A stretch of 64,000 nt of DNA from a virus, in the IMG/VR virus record IMGVR_UViG_3300025057_000003, positions 1 through 64,000 of that record; one strand, 5' to 3'. This document shows, one piece after another, positions 17,068 through 25,838 of the stretch. The notes beneath the pieces are model-generated. The model was not told where the DNA came from, searched no databases, and saw only the letters and a list, made by a program, of their open reading frames with translations. Numbering within the stretch: position 1 is the first letter of the stretch; each line of letters starts with the position of its first letter. The translations under genes were made by a program, and so were the position numbers.

Positions 17068-17094
17068 GGGGAGGTCAATCCTCCCCTTTTTTTT
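17068..17094 (+). terminator. intrinsic terminator after the capsid gene
   Basis: GGGGAGG-TCAAT-CCTCCCC followed by eight T residues: a textbook strong terminator 12 bases after the capsid stop codon. It would partly insulate the following small gene. Confidence 0.93.
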
Positions 17095-17115
17095 AACCCT
17101 TTAAAGCAATAAAAG

Positions 17116-17310
17116 ATGTGGTGGAGAAATAGAAAAAAAACTGAAAAAGTTACTGAGTTTACAAATCAAGATGCTTCTAAACTTGTTGCTTCACAAAAAA
17201 GTGGTAAAGATTTGAAAGAATTTGCTAGTAATGCGGCAGCTCTTGCTGGAGGATTAGTTGAAGGTGATCTATATACTACAAGTGGTGCGGTAAAAATTGT
17301 AACAGCATAA
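17116..17310 (+). CDS. small hypothetical protein after the capsid gene
   Basis: A 64-residue protein: a basic N-terminus (MWWRNRKKTEKV), a helical middle, and an Ala/Gly-rich segment (NAAALAGGLVEGDLYTTSG) that could be one short hydrophobic helix. It lies between the capsid terminator and a nested RNA-like structure, so it may be expressed by read-through of the capsid message. It could be a minor head protein; no family was recognised. Confidence 0.6.
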   Translation: MWWRNRKKTEKVTEFTNQDASKLVASQKSGKDLKEFASNAAALAGGLVEGDLYTTSGAVKIVTA

Positions 17311-17388
17311 TACTCAAAAAACTTTGCCGGTGTAAACCGGCATTAGAAATATTAATTGATAATGTACATAATTATGTACTTTTGAGTA
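17311..17388 (+). promoter_or_regulatory. nested inverted-repeat structure (possible RNA element)
   Basis: Three exact stems are nested directly after the stop codon. The outer TACTCAAAA (17311-17319) pairs with TTTTGAGTA (17380-17388). Inside it are a GC-rich hairpin TGCCGG-TGTAAA-CCGGCA (17325-17342) and a perfect 16-base palindrome GTACATAATTATGTAC (17364-17379). Together they form a three-way-junction shape. There is no T run typical of a simple terminator. Confidence 0.6.
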
Positions 17389-17416
17389 ATAATTAATTTT
17401 TAAAACCAATAAACAA

Positions 17417-18433
17417 ATGGAAGATTACACTATTGTAGAAAAGTATCAGCAAGGTAAAGATACTACTGTAGCAATTAGGCCTTACTTTAATCCTGATAAA
17501 GAAAATATGGGGTTAGAGCAATATGGTATGTCACTTCATGAAGGAGTGTGGCACCAAGAATCATTAGCATGTCTTGAATTAAACGGAATTAAAAGATATG
17601 TTACTGGACTAAATGAGTTTGCCCCAGAAGTTAAAAAATTAGCGCCTGGAGAAAGAGAACTTAAAATTAAAGAAATCAGAAAAGCAGTTGCTCAATTAGA
17701 AGCTGAACTTGCCGCAAATATTATTGATCCAGAAGACAAAGACTTTTGGAATAAGGTGCAATTGTTAAAACCTGATAATGATAAGTTTTGGTCTAGAATA
17801 GAATTGAGATGCGGAAACGAACCTGTATTTTTAGATCCAGCTAGGGATCCTTATGATTTAATTAAAATATATGCAATTAATGCAGGTGGATTTTCAATGA
17901 TATCTAAATCTTTGAAAGATGCTAAAAAGTCTCCAAATCCAAAGAAATTTTATTTAGATCAACATCAAGAAACTGTATCTACAAGAACTGAATTTACTAA
18001 ACTTAGAAATAGAGCAATTGGAAAGTTAGAAGAACTTTATGATAAAAACTCTAGTAAGCTTATGTATGTTGCAAAAGTTGTTGATGCAGATAGTGTACAA
18101 TATAGTAAATCAACACAGCTTGATGTTATATATGAAAATATGGATGCTTTCATTAATGGACAAGGCACGGAATCTAGTAAGAAACGTGCAGCTGAATCAT
18201 TTATTGAAGCATCTAAAGACACTATGAAAAATCTAAAACTAAGATCTTTAGTTAAAGATGCTATGTTCTATAGATTTATTATGGTAAAATCTAACGGATG
18301 GATAGAACCTTTAGATAACAGCATACGTCTTGGTAAAGTACCTAGTGAAGTTGTTGAATATCTTCAGAATCCAGAAAATGATGAAGTATTAAAATCCTTG
18401 ATGGATAAGATAGAACCTTATTGGAATGCATAA
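17417..18433 (+). CDS. conserved virion-region protein, unknown
   Basis: A 338-residue soluble protein without Cys clusters or membrane segments. The C-terminal half is helical (residues about 165-320, including TRTEFTKLRNRAIGKLEELY). Its place between the capsid and the ring/adaptor proteins suggests a head or head-tail connector component, but nothing in the sequence proves it. The start follows TTTTTAAAACCAATAAACAA, the standard leader. Its stop overlaps the next start by one base. Confidence 0.75.
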   Translation: MEDYTIVEKYQQGKDTTVAIRPYFNPDKENMGLEQYGMSLHEGVWHQESLACLELNGIKRYVTGLNEFAPEVKKLAPGERELKIKEIRKAVAQLEAELAANIIDPEDKDFWNKVQLLKPDNDKFWSRIELRCGNEPVFLDPARDPYDLIKIYAINAGGFSMISKSLKDAKKSPNPKKFYLDQHQETVSTRTEFTKLRNRAIGKLEELYDKNSSKLMYVAKVVDADSVQYSKSTQLDVIYENMDAFINGQGTESSKKRAAESFIEASKDTMKNLKLRSLVKDAMFYRFIMVKSNGWIEPLDNSIRLGKVPSEVVEYLQNPENDEVLKSLMDKIEPYWNA

Positions 18434-19140
18434 TGGATAATGAAACTCTACAAATAAAACTTAAGCAAAGGCTCAACAAGCTGGACAGCAATGATTATGA
18501 TAACATTGAGAAATGGCAAATGGTTGAAGCTTTTAATAAGGCGCAAGTAGAATGGCCTAGAAGGCAGCTACATGGCGGTAACCCTTATAAAGAAGGTGAT
18601 GAATTCTCTAAAAGAAGAATTGATGACCTTCAGGTTTTATTGACAGAGTTGCCATTAACCGGTACTCAAACAGATACATACTTTGAAACAGACAACTTTC
18701 CTATAACAGATTACTTAGAATTTAAAAGGGTAAGTGCTGAGGCAAAGAGTGAATGTTGCCCAGATAATCTTCCAATGTCTGTTTATTTATCTGAAGAGGC
18801 TAACGTTAATCTAAATCTAAGAGATCCTTTAAAAAGACCTGATTTTGATTGGGCGGAAACATTCTGTACTTTATTAGGAAATAAGATCAGAATATACAGG
18901 AATACGGATTTTGATATTGTTAATCCAGTTCTAACATACTATAGAAGACCTACGTATATTGAGTTTGCTGGTGTTTTAAATCCATATACAGGTGTAGTAT
19001 CTGCTGTAGATGTTGAATCTGAATTTAAGGATGATATTGTTGAACTAATATTAGATGAAACTGCTGCTATTATTGCAGGTGATATTGATAACTACAATCA
19101 AATGCAGCGTGAGCAAGCAGCTGCTGAAAGATCTAACTAA
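18433..19140 (+). CDS. putative head-tail connector or ring protein
   Basis: A 235-residue protein. The N-terminal half is helical (LKQRLNKLDSNDYDNIEKWQ, about residues 7-26). The middle contains the strand region NKIRIYRNTDFDIVNPVLTYYR, and a C-terminal helix ends the protein. This helix-sheet-helix layout and the length suit the ring/adaptor proteins that sit under the portal in crAss-like and other short-tailed phages. The ATG at 18433 overlaps the previous stop (TAATG); a TTG 12 bases upstream is less likely. It overlaps the next gene in the same way. Confidence 0.65.
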   Translation: MDNETLQIKLKQRLNKLDSNDYDNIEKWQMVEAFNKAQVEWPRRQLHGGNPYKEGDEFSKRRIDDLQVLLTELPLTGTQTDTYFETDNFPITDYLEFKRVSAEAKSECCPDNLPMSVYLSEEANVNLNLRDPLKRPDFDWAETFCTLLGNKIRIYRNTDFDIVNPVLTYYRRPTYIEFAGVLNPYTGVVSAVDVESEFKDDIVELILDETAAIIAGDIDNYNQMQREQAAAERSN

Positions 19141-19526
19141 TGAAGACAATAAAAAGACAAACTCCAAAAATGGGAGCTCTTATAGCAGAGCTATTACATG
19201 GTGCTACTAAAACTCATATGACTCATTTAAAAACTACAAGTTTTTCTGCTCATATGGCACTTAATGAATTCTATGATGCTTTACCAGATTTAGTTGATGC
19301 AGTGGCTGAACAATATCAAGGAGCAACAGAACAACTTTTACATTATCCTACAGTAGAAGTAGTTCCCATAAGTACTCCTGAAAATGCTGTTGAGTATTTA
19401 AGAAAGTTACATGATGGAATTACCAGAGTGCAAGATACTTGCGAGTATTCAGAAATAATTAATGAGTTGGATGTAATCAAATCTTTAATTGATAGCACAA
19501 AGTATAAATTAATTTTTCTTAAGTAA
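19140..19526 (+). CDS. Dps/ferritin-like protein
   Basis: A 128-residue helical protein with a pattern close to the Dps ferroxidase helix region. THLKTTSFSAHMALNEFYDA (about residues 28-47) followed by LPDLVDAVAEQYQG matches the Dps order His, then Ser and His, then E-x-x-D, then D-x-x-A-E. The expected second helix pair is present. Dps proteins bind iron and DNA; phages also carry short relatives of unknown role. The Trp usual after the first His is missing and the protein is shorter than normal Dps (about 160). It is last in the three-gene overlapping set after the capsid region. Confidence 0.65.
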   Translation: MKTIKRQTPKMGALIAELLHGATKTHMTHLKTTSFSAHMALNEFYDALPDLVDAVAEQYQGATEQLLHYPTVEVVPISTPENAVEYLRKLHDGITRVQDTCEYSEIINELDVIKSLIDSTKYKLIFLK

Positions 19527-19540
19527 TTGTCTAAGTAAAA

Positions 19541-19574
19541 AAGTTTTATTATATTATATATGTCCAGAGAGGAC
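19541..19574 (+). promoter_or_regulatory. candidate late promoter and leader hairpin
   Basis: AAGTTTTATTATATTATATA (19541-19560) matches the element before the scaffold gene. It is followed by the short leader hairpin GTCC-AGAGA-GGAC (19562-19574), which lies 33 bases before the next ATG and could protect an abundant mRNA. Confidence 0.5.
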
Positions 19575-19607
19575 GAATTTTGTTTCTAATTATTAAAATT
19601 TAAAATT

Positions 19608-21125
19608 ATGGCTTATTTTAATCATGCTTTTACAAAGGCTTGGCTAGCTAAAGGGGCTGCTCCAACCAATGTACCTAACAATACAGCTAATTTGACTGCA
19701 GGTCAATTTGCTCTTGTAGATGGTAGAACATGGCTAGTGGATAGTGCGGCTAATATTGCTGCTGCAAAACATTTAGCTTATCTAGTGGGTGGTAACTATC
19801 ATGCTACTGACAACATTGGTAACAATCCAGGACATGGAGGATACCAAGAATCAATCAAATCAAAAGGTATTAACTTTAACTACATTAGTAGACTTGGTGT
19901 AGCTGAAGTAGTTCCAGCTGCTCAAGCAACTGCTACTCTTGAAGTAGGATCTACATGTGCTCCTTGCGGACAGAACTTATTTGTTCGTGCAGATGTTAAA
20001 GGATCTCCTGCACTACGTTTCTTGAACCACAATGCTTATGCTATTGGAGATAGTTCAGGTGATGCTGCTGCTAACGGAGGACCACTTCCAGGTGTTTGTT
20101 GTGTAGATGGACAAGAATATCTTGATCCAGCTGTAGCTTTAGCTGCTTCTATTCAAATGATCTTGGCTGATCCAATTACTGCTCCATTTATTGCTGAAGG
20201 TGCTGGTACAGCAGGTTCACCTGCTACATTTACTACAGCAGGTACAATGACTGGTGGTGCTGCTACATATACAACTGTAGCCCAAGCTTCTACTTCAGGT
20301 TCAGGTACAGGTGCTACATTTACTGTAGTAATTGATGCTAGTAATGCAGTAACAAGTGTTGTTGTTGATTCTGCAGTAGGTGTAGCTCAAGGATATGAAG
20401 TTGGTGATACTATTGTATTAGCTGGTACTGACTTAGGTGGTGCAAGCCCAGCGAATGACTTGACTTTAACCGTTGTAAGTTTAGAAGCTTATGGAATTGA
20501 AGTAAATACTGCTGGTACTATTACTAATTACTCAATTTCTCAAATCCTTAATGGTACTTATACTCCATCTACTGATCCAGTAACTGATCAAGTTTCTGCT
20601 AAAGTTACTGTAGTTGGTGCATTTGTGGGTACTTCATTTAACGACTGTTCTTTTGATACTAGAGATTTCTATAACAAAGAACCAGTTTCTATTATTCTTT
20701 CTGCGATGGATGAGACAGGAAACCCTTGTAATAACTGTGGTGTTGCTACAGCTACTCCAGGACAAATGGCTCAAACTCAGGGTGAGACTGTATTGAGAGA
20801 CTTATTATTAACTGAGAGATATGCTCAAAATCCATTTAATCAAGGAAACAGAGATTCTTCTAGAATCCGTGAAATTGAAGGATTTGATCCTATCTTAGCT
20901 GCAGTTGATAGAACTAAGCTCTACAGAGTTTATTACTTACAACACAGTGTTCCACGTTTGAACAATCCATCTGGAGTGTTTGACAATGATCAGTACTTAT
21001 ACAGCGTTTACGTTGATGAGGATGATGCTGCTGCAGTTTCAAACTTAGATACACTATGGGCAGCGATTGAAGCAGAGTGTGCAGCTGTAGGTAATTATAC
21101 AGTTGAGGTTGATACTGGACTTTAA
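19608..21125 (+). CDS. major virion structural protein, unknown subtype
   Basis: A 505-residue protein rich in Ala, Gly, Thr and Asn with its own promoter motif and a strong terminator, suggesting high expression. Residues 1-200 form one domain with a CAPCG pair and a CCVDG pair. Residues about 210-300 are a Gly/Thr/Ala-rich insertion of a kind often seen in phage structural proteins (SGTGATFTVVIDASNAV, then GYEVGDTIVLAG). The C-terminal 130 residues are helical and strand-mixed. Candidate roles are auxiliary capsid, head fibre or tail protein. Confidence 0.75.
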   Translation: MAYFNHAFTKAWLAKGAAPTNVPNNTANLTAGQFALVDGRTWLVDSAANIAAAKHLAYLVGGNYHATDNIGNNPGHGGYQESIKSKGINFNYISRLGVAEVVPAAQATATLEVGSTCAPCGQNLFVRADVKGSPALRFLNHNAYAIGDSSGDAAANGGPLPGVCCVDGQEYLDPAVALAASIQMILADPITAPFIAEGAGTAGSPATFTTAGTMTGGAATYTTVAQASTSGSGTGATFTVVIDASNAVTSVVVDSAVGVAQGYEVGDTIVLAGTDLGGASPANDLTLTVVSLEAYGIEVNTAGTITNYSISQILNGTYTPSTDPVTDQVSAKVTVVGAFVGTSFNDCSFDTRDFYNKEPVSIILSAMDETGNPCNNCGVATATPGQMAQTQGETVLRDLLLTERYAQNPFNQGNRDSSRIREIEGFDPILAAVDRTKLYRVYYLQHSVPRLNNPSGVFDNDQYLYSVYVDEDDAAAVSNLDTLWAAIEAECAAVGNYTVEVDTGL

Positions 21126-21147
21126 TCCTTAATCATAACTAAATTGG

Positions 21148-21182
21148 AAGGTGAGATTTTATGTCTCACCTTTCTTTTTTTT
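21148..21182 (+). terminator. intrinsic terminator
   Basis: A perfect 9-bp stem AAGGTGAGA/TCTCACCTT with a 7-base loop, followed by a T-rich run to 21182. It closes the single-gene cassette 19608-21125. Confidence 0.92.
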
Positions 21183-21187
21183 CTGTA

Positions 21188-21214
21188 AGTTTTTTTGTAT
21201 ATTATTATTGTACG
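21188..21214 (+). promoter_or_regulatory. candidate promoter (TTTGTATATTATTATTGTA)
   Basis: This lies directly after the terminator and 19 bases before the ATG at 21233. It matches the element before 41364 at nearly every position (TTTGTATATTATAATTGTA). A longer in-frame start at 21161 would run through the terminator and this element and is rejected. Confidence 0.6.
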
Positions 21215-21232
21215 TATAATAAAATTTGTTCC

Positions 21233-21787
21233 ATGGCTGAAAAGCATATCCTAAGTTTGGAAGTTCCCACTGTTGCAAACTGTGAAATTCTATCTATAAG
21301 AGATACAAGTCAGTATTCTGATATTGTAGCAAAAGATTGTCCAGAACTTCTTATTACAACGCCTGGGTTTAATAAGCCTGCACTAATTGAGGTTACACCC
21401 GGCTTTGATCTAAATCTAGCAGGATGTGATTTGCAAATACAAACTGCAAACTGCGGAGAAGAAAATATAGCACTGCCAGATGGAGTTTATGTTATTAGAT
21501 ATAGCCTATCACCAAATGATAAGGCTTTTGTTGAATATAACCATTTACGTACCACTGCAATTTTAAATCTATACTACGAAGTATTATGTGGATTAAACTT
21601 AGCTGATTGTGAACCATCATCAGATAAGCAAGATCTAATTAAAGAAGTTAATTACTTACGTATTTTAATTGACTCAGCTAAAGCTCAAGTTGAATATTGC
21701 ATTAACCCAAAGAAAGGAATGGAAATGTATGACTATGCTTTAAAGCGTTTGAGAAAGATACTTTGTACTACAACAGCTAACTGTTAA
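21233..21787 (+). CDS. conserved crAss-like-type protein, unknown
   Basis: A 184-residue protein beginning MAEKHILSLEVPTVANCEIL. The first 95 residues are strand-rich with Cys (NLAGCDLQIQTANCGEENI). The rest forms two or three helices (KAFVEYNHLRTTAILNLYYE, then KQDLIKEVNYLRILIDSAKA), and the protein ends CTTTANC. It heads a run of Cys-rich genes (21233-26387) that appear to build the outer appendage. It may be an adaptor joining the appendage to the particle (inference). No membrane segment. Confidence 0.7.
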   Translation: MAEKHILSLEVPTVANCEILSIRDTSQYSDIVAKDCPELLITTPGFNKPALIEVTPGFDLNLAGCDLQIQTANCGEENIALPDGVYVIRYSLSPNDKAFVEYNHLRTTAILNLYYEVLCGLNLADCEPSSDKQDLIKEVNYLRILIDSAKAQVEYCINPKKGMEMYDYALKRLRKILCTTTANC

Positions 21788-21798
21788 AACCAATATAT

Positions 21799-21972
21799 AT
21801 GAATTGTGCAAGTTGTAATAAAGGGTTTTCCTGCGGATGTCAAAAGACTAAAGCAAAAGATGGAAAGACCGTACATAAATCATGTCTTAGCAAGTATAAC
21901 GGAACGCTTAATATATCAAGCAATAGTTTAACTAATACGTTAAATACAGCTAAGTCTAATTTAATAAAATAA
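21799..21972 (+). CDS. tiny zinc-ribbon-like protein
   Basis: A 57-residue ORF starting MNCASCNKGFSCGCQKTKAK, with CASC and CGC clusters plus a later HKSC, enough ligands for one zinc ion. The C-terminal half is Asn/Ser/Thr-rich. The start follows AAAACCAATATAT, the standard leader, and its stop overlaps the ATG of the next gene (TAATG), so it is very likely translated. Function unknown; it may be a structural accessory of the neighbouring Cys-rich appendage proteins. Confidence 0.75.
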   Translation: MNCASCNKGFSCGCQKTKAKDGKTVHKSCLSKYNGTLNISSNSLTNTLNTAKSNLIK

Positions 21973-22190
21973 TGTCTGAAGAAAAGATAAAGATAGAAAG
22001 TGAATTTGCAAATGCAGCGTATAAAGACTTTACGGCTGTAAGGTTTGGTTTAACACCATGCTGCTATTATGACTTTCAATCTATTACTATTAAACGTGAA
22101 GCATGCAATTGGGAGGAGTTGAAAAATGAGACTCTTACTAGGACGGAAGGTTTAGTTAGCCAGGCAATTAATTGTGATGATCTAGGATAA
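21972..22190 (+). CDS. small hypothetical protein in the appendage cluster
   Basis: A 72-residue protein with four Cys (PCCYYD, REACNW, AINCDD). It overlaps the zinc-ribbon-like ORF by one base. The N-terminus is charged; the middle has strand-like alternation (FQSITIKREACNW). No known family. Its position and Cys content tie it to the 21-26 kb structural cluster. Confidence 0.65.
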   Translation: MSEEKIKIESEFANAAYKDFTAVRFGLTPCCYYDFQSITIKREACNWEELKNETLTRTEGLVSQAINCDDLG

Positions 22191-22200
22191 AAAAATAAAA

Positions 22201-22220
22201 ATTATTATATTATATATATA
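22201..22220 (+). promoter_or_regulatory. candidate promoter before the large appendage gene
   Basis: ATTATTATATTATATATATA directly precedes the ATG at 22223 and matches the core of the motif at 14076 and 19541. It is so close to the start that the transcript would be nearly leaderless if it were a promoter. Confidence 0.35.
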
Positions 22221-22222
22221 CT

Positions 22223-25200
22223 ATGTTACCGTCAAAAACAAATAATACTTCTCCTTGTACACCAGTTTCATCAAACTGTGTAATATGGCAAGGTCCAGAC
22301 ATAGCATGCATTGATCTATGTAATGGTGATACGGTTAGTGATGTTGTTGCAAAACTAGCCACAAAGCTATGTGAAATTATTGATGCTTCTTGCTCATGTG
22401 ATCCAGATCTTACAGGTTTAGATTTTAAGTGTTTAACAGCACCTACTCCAGAAGATCTAGTTACAACTTTACAATTATTTGTAGATGAGATTTGTGATCT
22501 TAAAACTGGTGAAGCTCAGGTTAAAATATCAGATCTAGCTTTACCAGAATGTCTTTATTATAGAGATTCAAAAGAATCTAATTTAGTCACAGCACTTCCT
22601 TTAGCAGATTGGGCTATATATGTAGGTAATCAATTGTGTAATGTAATATCTTCATTAACAACCATAAATCAAAACTTTAAAAACTTATCTGATAGAGTTG
22701 CTACATTAGAAGCATGTGTTTTACCGTGTACTCCTAACTCAGAAGCTGATTTTACGGTTGTATCTAGCTGTTTATTCAAAGGTAGAGAAGTAAGTATATC
22801 AACTTTAATATTAGCAATTGAACAAGAGCTTTGTAAACAAATTACAGCTGTTGGAAGCAATACTGAAATAAATGGAGCTATATCAGCACAGGGTGTTGGT
22901 TCTTCAGCTAAGAGATTATCTGTAATGGGTACATTAGGTGATATTGATGGTTGGATTGCTAGTCCTAAAAACTTAGCAGAATCTAATACTAACCAATGGA
23001 AACTACTTAATGATTTGTATACAGCTGTTTCTGATATACAAGAAGCTCTTCCAAAAAATTGCGGTGCTGCTGATTTTGTATTTACATATAATACTTTGGA
23101 TACATCAGGCAATGGTGTTCCAGATGCAATAAATTTAAATTTTCAGTCAACTAAAATTCCAGAAGGATTTACAGATTGTAATGGATCAACTACGGTAACC
23201 ATAACAGATTCAAATGGGACAACAGTTACTTCAAATATTAATGTATCTGGATTGATATCATCAAGCAGTGGTGTAAATATTAATATTGAAAAGTTAAATA
23301 GACTTTCTTCATTAAATTTGAGTATTCCATTTTGTGTAACGGATGGTAATTCACAATGCGCAGATAGACAACAAGTAATTATTCCTTTATCTGCACCATG
23401 TCCTTCAGGCGTTGTTGTAAGTGCAGGTGCAAGTTATATACAAGTTACTTTTCCAAATACACTGGGTAATCAAGTATCTTATGAACTAACAGCAACAAGT
23501 CAATCTTCAGGAGGAATTTTAGGAACTACTACACTTAAGAATCCATCAGCAAGTATTGATTATACATTTACAGGAGCTACTCCAGGTGATACATATGATG
23601 TTCAAATTGTAGTAATTTCAGGAGGATCTAGAACTACATGTCCTAAACAAAGTGCAAGTATACCAGGTGTAATTTGTAATGATGTAGAAATAACAACACC
23701 ATCTACAGCTGTTGTAGAATCTGCGGATGTATTTTTAGGATTATATGATAGCGGTGTCACGGTTAATAGATATTGGTATGATGCAGCTGACGGTTTAATT
23801 AAAGAAGAAAACGTTGGTGCAACAGTTCCATGTGACTCTCCAATACTTTCTAGTCCAACTATGGATTATTTAGGTACACCTGGGGACGTTGCAGTTACTG
23901 TAAGTTATGGTACAGAACCTTCTCCTCTTAGTGCTGAAATATCATGGAGTATTAATGATATAACATATAATGGTTTAACTACTGGTGCCGATGGTTTAAG
24001 AACTATAGCAACTGGTCAGACTAATGGGTCCGTTTATATAAAGGTTCAAACAACATGTACAGGACCAATACAAAGTGTTCCTTCTAAACTAAGATATGAC
24101 TTTGCAACAGGAGTATGGACAACACTACAAAGTCCTCAGGAATGTCTTGAGTCATCATTAACTAACGCATGTCCTGCAGGTACAGAAGTTGCAAGACAGT
24201 ACTTAGAATGCGGAACTAAAACTTATACAGTATTTGGAGGATCAGCAGCAAGCTATTGGTTCTATGTAGGAAAACGAGAAGTTCCCAACATAGGAACAAG
24301 ATATCTTTATGCAGGTTGGGATAACGCTACTAACAGTGTTAGATCAGTTGTTGAATGTTGTGCTTGTCCAACATTTATACTATCAGATAAGATTCAAGTA
24401 TTATGTGGTTTGAATGGAGATAGTGTAGATGTTACATTACCATATGTTTTAGGAGCAGGAGAACCAAGTATGAGTGTAATAACTAATCCAGTATTGGGTA
24501 CAGTAAGACAAGGTGCTATTGCAAATCAATTTACATACACTACTGTAAATCCATCAAGAAATACAGATTATGCTGATACATTCCAAGTTCAGTTACAACC
24601 TACAGTTCCAGGAACAGGAAATTGTTCTTTAGATACATTTACAGTACAAGTTCAAACAGTAAACTGTGATGTAAAACTAGAGCATACAAATCAAGATCTA
24701 TATGTATTTGTTAATACTAACGGTATTTCATCGGCCAATGGAGGTTTAATTAAAAATGGATTTTCACAACTTAGAGGTTATTGGGCAGCAGAGTTTGGAT
24801 TTTCAGGTAATACCTATTTTATACCTACAGATTCTAAAAGATGGCTTGGTTATTTTAAAGCTATTGTAGATGATGGAGCAAGCTGGGTTCAGTCTGCTGA
24901 TTTAGCATGGCAAGCCTTAGAAACCTTACCAACATCTTGGTCAGGGGGAGTTGGTGTATTTAAAAATGCAGCAAATGTTATAATATTCTCTAATGACTCA
25001 AGTGGAGATTATCATGATTCTACATTAGCTTCTGGATATGGAAGTGGCTTATCAGCTCAACCAACAGCAAGCTACAAAGAAGATTATGATGCATTAATTG
25101 ATATGTTGAATGGAACACAAACGAGTTTATGGGCTCAAGGCTTAGGTCTTACTCAAAATCAGTTTCCTGATGGGTTATCAACAACATTATATCCACTTGT

Positions 25201-25819
25201 TGTAAATGGTTCCGGAGCTGCAGATGCAGCCAACATATTGCAAATGATTTCAGCTTATACAGCTGAGTTAATACCACCAAGTAAATATGGTATTAAAACT
25301 GCACCGGACGTAACAAGCTATATACTCCAAGGTGTTGCAGCATCTATGCCTTACAAAGGAGCTACAACTCCAACAAATACAATAACTCAGTTATTTAACA
25401 AAACTAACTTTGGAACATTAGCTTATCTTGATCAAGAAGACAGCGCAGCTCAATTTAATGAAATCAAAGATGGTACAGGAGATTTTAGAATAAGATTAAC
25501 AAGAGCATTAAAAGGATGCGCAGATGCTTATCCTTCTACAACTATACCAGCTTTGTCTGTATATGAAGTAGAAGACTGTTCAACAAGTGATGTATATTAT
25601 GTAAGCATAACAGATCAAAGTTGTGGTACAATAGCAAACGGAAGTGTAATTAAATTAAATAATCCAGGAGCTACATTTTCACCAGGTGGAGGTAGAGCAG
25701 ATTGGACAACACTAACTAATAAGTGTGTTACAGTAATTGACAACTGTTCTGCTGTAGCCGTAGAATTAGCAACAGATTTAGATAGCAGATATGATGTATG
25801 TGGATCATGTACACCTTAA
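22223..25819 (+). CDS. large Cys-rich tail appendage or fibre protein
   Basis: A 1198-residue protein. The N-terminal 100 residues contain a module seen in crAss-like surface proteins (CVIWQGPDIACIDLCNGDTV, about residues 19-38), probably for attachment to the particle. Residues about 395-480 form a fibronectin type III-like domain. Later comes a Cys-rich region, then a segment starting DLYVFVNTNGISSANGG (about residue 820) and a strand VIIFSNDSSGDYHDS (about 915) that together resemble a degenerate von Willebrand A fold (low confidence). The C-terminus is again Cys-containing. The most likely role is receptor contact or an appendage scaffold. No chaperone-like C-terminus was recognised. Confidence 0.75.
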   Translation: MLPSKTNNTSPCTPVSSNCVIWQGPDIACIDLCNGDTVSDVVAKLATKLCEIIDASCSCDPDLTGLDFKCLTAPTPEDLVTTLQLFVDEICDLKTGEAQVKISDLALPECLYYRDSKESNLVTALPLADWAIYVGNQLCNVISSLTTINQNFKNLSDRVATLEACVLPCTPNSEADFTVVSSCLFKGREVSISTLILAIEQELCKQITAVGSNTEINGAISAQGVGSSAKRLSVMGTLGDIDGWIASPKNLAESNTNQWKLLNDLYTAVSDIQEALPKNCGAADFVFTYNTLDTSGNGVPDAINLNFQSTKIPEGFTDCNGSTTVTITDSNGTTVTSNINVSGLISSSSGVNINIEKLNRLSSLNLSIPFCVTDGNSQCADRQQVIIPLSAPCPSGVVVSAGASYIQVTFPNTLGNQVSYELTATSQSSGGILGTTTLKNPSASIDYTFTGATPGDTYDVQIVVISGGSRTTCPKQSASIPGVICNDVEITTPSTAVVESADVFLGLYDSGVTVNRYWYDAADGLIKEENVGATVPCDSPILSSPTMDYLGTPGDVAVTVSYGTEPSPLSAEISWSINDITYNGLTTGADGLRTIATGQTNGSVYIKVQTTCTGPIQSVPSKLRYDFATGVWTTLQSPQECLESSLTNACPAGTEVARQYLECGTKTYTVFGGSAASYWFYVGKREVPNIGTRYLYAGWDNATNSVRSVVECCACPTFILSDKIQVLCGLNGDSVDVTLPYVLGAGEPSMSVITNPVLGTVRQGAIANQFTYTTVNPSRNTDYADTFQVQLQPTVPGTGNCSLDTFTVQVQTVNCDVKLEHTNQDLYVFVNTNGISSANGGLIKNGFSQLRGYWAAEFGFSGNTYFIPTDSKRWLGYFKAIVDDGASWVQSADLAWQALETLPTSWSGGVGVFKNAANVIIFSNDSSGDYHDSTLASGYGSGLSAQPTASYKEDYDALIDMLNGTQTSLWAQGLGLTQNQFPDGLSTTLYPLVVNGSGAADAANILQMISAYTAELIPPSKYGIKTAPDVTSYILQGVAASMPYKGATTPTNTITQLFNKTNFGTLAYLDQEDSAAQFNEIKDGTGDFRIRLTRALKGCADAYPSTTIPALSVYEVEDCSTSDVYYVSITDQSCGTIANGSVIKLNNPGATFSPGGGRADWTTLTNKCVTVIDNCSAVAVELATDLDSRYDVCGSCTP

Positions 25820-25838
25820 TAAATAAAAGAATTAAAAA

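Noticed and set aside
18421-18433. Upstream TTG start for the connector protein
   Set aside because: The ATG at 18433 overlaps the previous stop as TAATG, as in the neighbouring genes.
21161-21232. N-terminal extension (24 residues) of the protein at 21233
   Set aside because: The extension would be translated from the terminator hairpin and the promoter motif.
22669-23112. 147-residue minus-strand ORF
   Set aside because: Shadow frame of the 1198-residue appendage gene.
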